From GCA-020343675 sp964462945 (GTDB lineage: Bacteria > Planctomycetota > Phycisphaerae > Sedimentisphaerales > Anaerobacaceae), in NCBI GenBank assembly GCA_964462945.1, contig CAYWZW010000023.1, positions 1 through 64,000 of the forward strand: a stretch of 64,000 bases of DNA, written 5' to 3'. The position numbers were made by a program, and so were the translations under genes. Below are positions 59,830 to 64,000 of this stretch, in pieces; position 1 is the first letter of the stretch, and every line of letters starts with the position of its first letter. The notes beneath the pieces were generated by a model, which did not search any database, had not been told where the DNA came from, and saw only the letters and a list, made by a program, of their open reading frames with translations.

Positions 59830-61248
59830 TTATGCTCCGGATTCAACGCTTTCCTGCCCCCGCGTCTGGCGCCGCGAGGCGGAGCGGCGGGCGATCCAAT
59901 GCCCCAGGATGTACGCCAAAAGGGCCGCCCCAAGAGCCGGAATAATCACAAGCGGTGGTATCTCAATGATGATCCACAGCACGATTGCGACAACCGTGCC
60001 GACGCCCATGGACAAGATTCCGGCAAGGGGACGCGGACGCTTGATCCATAAACCGATGATCAACGTAGGCAGAATCGCCGGGGCCCAAATGGTATAGCAG
60101 ATAAGCAAGCCGCCGATGATGCTGGGGACGGCAACCGCGCCGGCTGCGGCAACTGCGGCGATTACGATAGTCGCGGCCCGGCCAATATTCAGGGCACGGT
60201 TATCCGGCAGTTTCACGAGGGGCTTGATAATATCCTGGGTGAAAGCGACGGCACCGGCATTCAACAGAGAATTGAGACTGGACATGACGATCGACACCAA
60301 TGCCACGAACAGAAGCGCGTAGCACTTGGCCGGCATCGTTGACTTCACCAGGTTCAAAAGAACGTAGTCTTCACCGGGATCCTCCAGGACGATGGTTCGG
60401 GCGGCGACCCCCAGCGCGATCATGACCGTAAACCAGATGGTGCTGAAAAGCCCTGCTAAGATGAAGCTGTTTCGTGAGACACGCGTCGTTCGGGATGCTA
60501 ACGCCCTGTTTGCGTAGGGAGGGATGAGCGTTTCTCCCAACAAGAAGGCCGCCACCAGGCCGACGATCTCAAGGGGCGAGGTGGCCTTCAATCCTTCCAT
60601 CGTAGCGGCCGAGGCCTGCGCTGCAAAAGCTGCCGCGCCGCCCTGAAGATGAAAACCCAGCACTAACAACAGCAGAATGGGCAATAGTACGGCAAATGTG
60701 ATGAATTGAAAGGCATCGGTTACCACGTTCGCCCGCAATCCTCCGATCGTCGGGTATAATGCCGTCAAAGCAACGATGACGATCACGGATAAGGCGTGCG
60801 GCAGTGCAAAGATGTCGTGCACCACGTCACCGCCGGCCTTGGCCATCACGGCCGCGAACCCGGCACATAAGCCGACAGAAATAACCCCGGCAAGAATATG
60901 GCACTTTCTGTCATATTTCTGGCCTATGGCGTCCCCCAGGGTATGGCAGCCGCTCAAACCTCGCAGCCGGGGAGCAATCAGCAGCCCGACCAGGATGTTC
61001 TGGATCGCGTAGGCCAATCCGATTCCGAGAAAAAGGAATCCGCTTTTGAAGCCCCGTCCCACGAAGCCAATTGAAAAACCCGGCCCGATGTAAGTAGCCG
61101 CGAGACTGGCGAAGACCAAGGCCACCGGAAGTGACCGCCGCGCCAGCGAAAACTCCTCAAACTCCCGAGCGGCCCGCGCCTGAACCGCAACGAATGTAAG
61201 CAGCGCCACGTAGGCGATGACAATCGCTGCAGAAAAAACGTTATCCAC
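59830..61248 (-). CDS. sodium:solute symporter family transporter
   Basis: 472-residue SSS-family protein with about 13 membrane helices: AATYIGPGFSIGFVGRGFKSG is the substrate/Na region of TM2-3, followed by GLRANVVTDAFQFITFAVL, ETLIPPYANRALAS and VALVSIVMSSLNSLLNAGAVAFTQDI, which holds the Ser/Thr of the Na2 site region. The substrate cannot be read from the sequence. I choose the GTG at 61248, 18 codons inside the open frame, as it has AGGA upstream and gives the normal N-terminus; ATG is absent nearby. The stop is followed directly by the 59-residue membrane protein. Confidence 0.85.
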   Translation of the reverse strand: MDNVFSAAIVIAYVALLTFVAVQARAAREFEEFSLARRSLPVALVFASLAATYIGPGFSIGFVGRGFKSGFLFLGIGLAYAIQNILVGLLIAPRLRGLSGCHTLGDAIGQKYDRKCHILAGVISVGLCAGFAAVMAKAGGDVVHDIFALPHALSVIVIVALTALYPTIGGLRANVVTDAFQFITFAVLLPILLLLVLGFHLQGGAAAFAAQASAATMEGLKATSPLEIVGLVAAFLLGETLIPPYANRALASRTTRVSRNSFILAGLFSTIWFTVMIALGVAARTIVLEDPGEDYVLLNLVKSTMPAKCYALLFVALVSIVMSSLNSLLNAGAVAFTQDIIKPLVKLPDNRALNIGRAATIVIAAVAAAGAVAVPSIIGGLLICYTIWAPAILPTLIIGLWIKRPRPLAGILSMGVGTVVAIVLWIIIEIPPLVIIPALGAALLAYILGHWIARRSASRRQTRGQESVESGA

Positions 61249-61320
61249 AGTTTCTAATCCTATCTGACGGCCCTTGAATCGCGGGCTGGAAGCCCGCGAC
61301 ACCGGGGTGCCATAGTATTG

Positions 61321-61505
61321 ATGATTGACGATTTACGATTGTCGATTGAAAAGGCCATCTCGATACCCGATGCTCGATGTGGCACAGCCATCTTGGCCGT
61401 GTTTTCACGGGCCGGAAGCCCGTCCTACGTATCGAGAATCCAGAATCGAGAATCCGGCATGGCCATCAGCCAAATCGAAAATCGGCAATCGAAAATCGAA
61501 AATAA
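61321..61505. repeat. nested CGATT inverted-repeat element, 185 bp
   Basis: Outer arms ATTGACGATTTACGATTGTC (from 61324) and, in reverse complement, TTTCGATTTTCGATTGCCG (61478-61505 region); inner arms CTCGATACCCGATGCTCGAT and ATCGAGAATCCAGAATCGAG; centre hairpin GGGCCGGAAGCCC. It separates the symporter start from the 3' end of the editing-domain-like gene. Confidence 0.65.
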
Positions 61506-61511
61506 ATGAAG

Positions 61512-62609
61512 CTATCCTTCGCGTCCGGCGTCCCGAGGTTTATCCTGGAACTCCTCTTCCTCCAATTCGCTGATGATTGTGTCCAGCTCGGACTCCGTGC
61601 GAATCCACCCAAATCGCGCATCCACAAGAAATGTACGGTACCACTGTATCAGGTTCTTCGAGAAGTCGTCATCTTTGCAGTAGATTCCGAATGATATTTC
61701 ACCCGCGTGCGAACCGGCTTTTTTCGGTATCTGTGGAAAGGCAAGAAGAACAGCGGCCCTGGTCAGCAGGAACTCTATATCAGAGACCTGGCTGTTGTAA
61801 ATCCGAAGCCTGCCCGATTCGATTGCCTCGGGATACCTGCGAAAGAGGTGGCGTGCGGCGTTGGAAAAGCCCGGCACGCTCAGATTCATCGCGCGATGCA
61901 CTTTTACATCCGGGTAATCTTCTATGATTTCATACAGGGTGCTGAGATAATCATCCACAGGCTGCCTCTCCCCCTCGAACAGCATGCAGGTCCAAAGCTC
62001 ACTGTGCCCCGTTGCATCAAGCTGGTCCTGGAGCATTTTCTTGGCGGCCTTGTAGGTTTCTTTTCGGCTGCCCAGGACTTTCAATTGGCGCTCAGTGAGA
62101 ATTTTGGCCCAGGAGGGCATGTTATCCGGCAGGGATTCGGGGGGGCAAACGCCAAGCCGCGTCAGGAGCCGCAGGAACTGTTTTTGCTCCGAGCCATAGA
62201 ATCGCCTGCCCACGACGCTGCCGACGTTGCCGTTACACTCCATGCCGTATCGCTTGTGGTAGCCAAACGACAGACAGCGCACGTCGCAGCCGCCGGCCAT
62301 CAGCATCTTTTCCAGCTCGGCAACCAACCATGCGGCTTGCTTTTCGGGCGCTCTGTCAATGGACAGATGAACGTTCGGACAGAGCACGATGGGCCTTTTG
62401 CCTATGAGGTCCGACAGCAAGAAGACTTCGTCGGCAGCTTGTTTCAGCTCCTGCTTATCGTCGTACAATTCGATGCAGACAAATATTACCAGCACGTTCC
62501 CGAAGACCACCTTCGGCTGAGGGGTAGAAATTGTCGCGGGGTCTATTCTTGAGGACGGCTCTCTATCCTCGAAGTAACAGGACGAGCACTGGTAGCAGTC
62601 CAGGATCAT
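61512..62609 (-). CDS. ThrRS editing-domain-like protein with unknown C-terminal domain
   Basis: 365-residue cytoplasmic protein. Residues about 1-140 resemble the archaeal threonyl-tRNA synthetase editing domain (DTD fold): VLVIFVCIELYDD, LKQAADEV, then VHLSIDRAPEKQAAWLVAELE (compare AHLSSxLAKP) and VRCLSFGYHKRYGMECNGN (compare APFGYYKAFxIxCKGH). His81 and Lys119 match catalytic-region residues, whereas the following HPLAELSR motif is replaced by NVGSVVGRR, so editing activity may be lost or altered. Three Cys near the start (CYQCSSC). Residues 140-365 are unrecognised, with a possible PLD-like regulatory end (EISFGIYCKDDDFSKNLIQWY). It overlaps the upstream 112-residue gene (ATGA), in an operon headed by a sigma factor. 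The comparison is from memory. Confidence 0.55.
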   Translation of the reverse strand: MILDCYQCSSCYFEDREPSSRIDPATISTPQPKVVFGNVLVIFVCIELYDDKQELKQAADEVFLLSDLIGKRPIVLCPNVHLSIDRAPEKQAAWLVAELEKMLMAGGCDVRCLSFGYHKRYGMECNGNVGSVVGRRFYGSEQKQFLRLLTRLGVCPPESLPDNMPSWAKILTERQLKVLGSRKETYKAAKKMLQDQLDATGHSELWTCMLFEGERQPVDDYLSTLYEIIEDYPDVKVHRAMNLSVPGFSNAARHLFRRYPEAIESGRLRIYNSQVSDIEFLLTRAAVLLAFPQIPKKAGSHAGEISFGIYCKDDDFSKNLIQWYRTFLVDARFGWIRTESELDTIISELEEEEFQDKPRDAGREG

Positions 62610-62944
62610 ATCGTTTCCTCAGTCCTTTGCGTCCTGGCTGCGGACTTTCCACCGGCTGCGCGTTTGGCCCGTGATGAGGTTTTTGCCTTTTTCAATCGAG
62701 AGACAATGTTGGCATCGACGCGAGAGATGAACAGGCCCACATCTGCGGTTACGGCTTTATCTGCAAATCCGACGCCATTCAGAACCCGCACGACCTCCGT
62801 GGCATCCCAGAACTCGCCGGAAGAAGCCATCGTCTGTCCCTCCTGGCGCGTCAGGGATTTGAGGAAAACCGGCACGCAGCCGTCTCGCAACGCCCCGGCG
62901 TAGTCGCTCAACAATTCCTGGATTTTCCGGTTTGTATCAGCCAT
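62606..62944 (-). CDS. small protein with basic tail, 112 aa, unknown function
   Basis: N-terminal helical part (NRKIQELLSDYAGALRDGCVPVFLKSL), a central segment GEFWDATEVVRVLNGVGFADKAVTADVGLFISRV and a lysine/arginine/serine-rich tail (KKAKTSSRAKRAAGGKSAARTQR) as in nucleic-acid-binding proteins. No family is recognised. The ATG at 62944 has GGAG 9 bases upstream; an ATG 15 codons upstream overlaps the sigma gene. It is coupled to the editing-domain-like gene and follows the sigma gene by 31 bases, so it could be a regulator of either. Confidence 0.6.
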   Translation of the reverse strand: MADTNRKIQELLSDYAGALRDGCVPVFLKSLTRQEGQTMASSGEFWDATEVVRVLNGVGFADKAVTADVGLFISRVDANIVSRLKKAKTSSRAKRAAGGKSAARTQRTEETI

Positions 62945-62975
62945 TGGTTCTCGCTCCTTATGAAAAACGTACTGC

Positions 62976-63566
62976 TCAACATTCGTCACAGTACTCGTTC
63001 AGCATTTTTCCGAGCTTTAACATCGTTCGAGATTTAAGCATCTTTACCGCTCCGACCGTCGTCCGCAGGTTATTGGCGATCGCCCTGCTGGACATTCCTT
63101 CCATCCAAAGCTCGACGGCCCTTCGCTCCCGTGCCTTGAGCCTTCCCATCGCCCGGTGCAGAGTTTGCCCAAGCTCCGTTTGCGACATCGAGTCGAGAAC
63201 ACCCAATTCCGGGGCAACCAGGTTTTCCAGGTCTTTCTGCGGTAAATACAGGTGTCGATTCATTCTTCTATACACTTCCCGGAGGTGTTTGCGCATATAG
63301 TACATATAGACGGTTCGGATCAGCTCTCTCTCGCTGCCGGCGTGACGCAACTGCTCCGGATTCTCCCAAATATCGGCATAAACGTCTTCCAGGACGTCCT
63401 CACATTCCACTTCATTGCCGAGATAACGGTACAAGTATCTTATGAACATGTCAAAAGTGACCCTGACGAACGGTTCCATCGCCCTGCGCCGGCGGTCGGC
63501 GTCCGGGGCGAGAAGTCCCTTCAGGGCATTTCGCAGCCGCCTGTTCATTCCCACTTTGTTGCTCAC
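62976..63566 (-). CDS. sigma-70 family (ECF-like) RNA polymerase sigma factor
   Basis: 196 residues with region 2 (VTFDMFIRYLYRYLGNEVECEDVLEDVYADIWENPEQL, LIRTVYMYYMRKHLREVYRRMN) and region 4 (AMGRLKARERRAVELWMEGMSSRAIANNLRTTVGAVKMLKSRTMLKLG). It starts with GTG at 63566 or ATG at 63548. No anti-sigma gene with zinc finger or membrane helix is adjacent; the next genes are the small basic protein and the editing-domain-like protein, which may provide its control or be its targets. Confidence 0.85.
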   Translation of the reverse strand: MSNKVGMNRRLRNALKGLLAPDADRRRRAMEPFVRVTFDMFIRYLYRYLGNEVECEDVLEDVYADIWENPEQLRHAGSERELIRTVYMYYMRKHLREVYRRMNRHLYLPQKDLENLVAPELGVLDSMSQTELGQTLHRAMGRLKARERRAVELWMEGMSSRAIANNLRTTVGAVKMLKSRTMLKLGKMLNEYCDEC

Positions 63567-63852
63567 ACGTTTGCTCTATCTATTAAAGGCACTAACAAAG
63601 CCATCGGTCACGCCAATTATATCGCGGGAGCAAGAATTCTTCAACAACCAAGTTTTCAGTACTGAAATGGGCACAAACGGCCTTCTCAAGGCTCCTGGAA
63701 TTCGGGTTAAGGTGCACTTGGCTGGCTCCAAGAGCAGGTCAGAAAAAACGATGGACGCCTTTCGGCGGGGAGTTCAGGGCAGAACCGAGTGAGGATGGAT
63801 GATTGCCGGGTCGTCCTTTGTCTTTCGGCTCGCGGCCTGTGCTTTTCCTGGG

Positions 63853-64000
63853 CTATTGCGGGCAGGCTTCTTGCGGTTCGAGGCCGCATTCGAGCCAGTT
63901 CGAGGCCATCAGGGCATAATCGGCGAAGTCGATCATGCAGTCGCCGTTCACGTCGCCCTCCGGCCTGGAGGTGCACTGGGTTGCCTCGGGGCCATCCAGC
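63853..64000 (-). CDS. C-terminal end of secreted protein with dockerin-like tail (partial)
   Basis: The last 49 codons of a gene that continues beyond the window. The reading frame ends GDVNGDCMIDFADYALMASN then WLECGLEPQEACPQ and stop. GDVNGD...DFADYALMASNW is the single calcium-binding dockerin-like repeat found at the C-terminus of many Sedimentisphaerales/Phycisphaerae secreted proteins, and it is one of the better taxonomic hints in the window. The body of the protein is not visible. Confidence 0.75.
   Translation of the reverse strand, partial: LDGPEATQCTSRPEGDVNGDCMIDFADYALMASNWLECGLEPQEACPQ

Noticed and set aside
59610..59933. Minus-strand frame of 107 codons overlapping the symporter end
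   Set aside because: It is out of frame with the symporter and with the 59-residue membrane protein; the latter has a membrane helix and a ribosome site and fits better.
1..64000. tRNA, rRNA or plasmid/phage replication genes
   Set aside because: I looked for T-loop motifs, rRNA signatures, integrases, terminases and replication initiators and found none that I could support.

Overview
The window reads as a chromosome segment from an anaerobic, probably sediment- or wastewater-associated planctomycete of the Phycisphaerae/Sedimentisphaerales type. This is an inference from gene families, with no marker gene present: exported PQQ-like beta-propeller proteins with a methyltransferase-like N-terminus, a pseudopilin with an H-X9-DG tail, an anti-sigma factor carrying a propeller, and, at the right edge, a C-terminal dockerin-like tail (DFADYALMASNW). 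Many intergenic palindromic repeats of several families also fit.

Layout. 1-1.1 kb: an HNH remnant and a small membrane protein. 1.1-5.3 kb (minus): leucine operon leuA-leuC-leuD, preceded by a probable leader peptide with a Leu-codon cluster and interrupted between leuC and leuD by a GxxExxY gene bounded by inverted repeats. 5.4-7.1 kb: a possible transposase remnant and a PilX-like protein. 7.2-12.4 kb (plus): ahbB-hemX-hemA-ahbD-ahbC, the siroheme-dependent heme route. 12.7-16.6 kb: histidine kinase, NtrC-type regulator and Rrf2 regulator. 16.6-20.1 kb: hemL and cobA-hemD (minus), divergent from ahbA (plus). 20.6-22.5 kb: a second receiver/kinase pair. 22.5-38.9 kb: six multiheme cytochromes with 53 CXXCH motifs plus five CX3CH/CX4CH variants, two NHL-propeller lipoproteins, a large outer-membrane barrel candidate, a thioredoxin-fold/TPR protein and a ResB-like secreted protein. 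39.1-44.8 kb (minus): a molybdate/tungstate-type ABC operon with three binding proteins and two small membrane proteins. 44.9-51.2 kb (minus): PQQ-propeller protein, ECF sigma, propeller anti-sigma, pseudopilin. 52.7-59.3 kb (minus): exported methyltransferase/propeller protein, a secreted protein of unknown function and a LolD/FtsX-type ABC pair. 59.6-61.2 kb: sodium:solute symporter with a 59-residue companion. 61.5-63.6 kb (minus): sigma factor, a small basic protein and a protein resembling the archaeal ThrRS editing domain.

How it may work together. The centre (7-39 kb) looks like one respiratory programme: make heme anaerobically through siroheme, load it into multiheme cytochromes, and carry electrons from quinol through a NapC-like cytochrome, periplasmic cytochromes and a barrel to surface cytochromes. 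Both histidine kinases carry the RegB-type quinone motif (GGxxNPF or GGxxNPL) in a shared membrane sensor, so the quinone pool is a plausible signal. The NtrC-type regulator and two good sigma-54 promoter matches in front of cytochrome genes suggest the output. The function of the conduit is inferred from architecture; no terminal acceptor can be read from the sequence.
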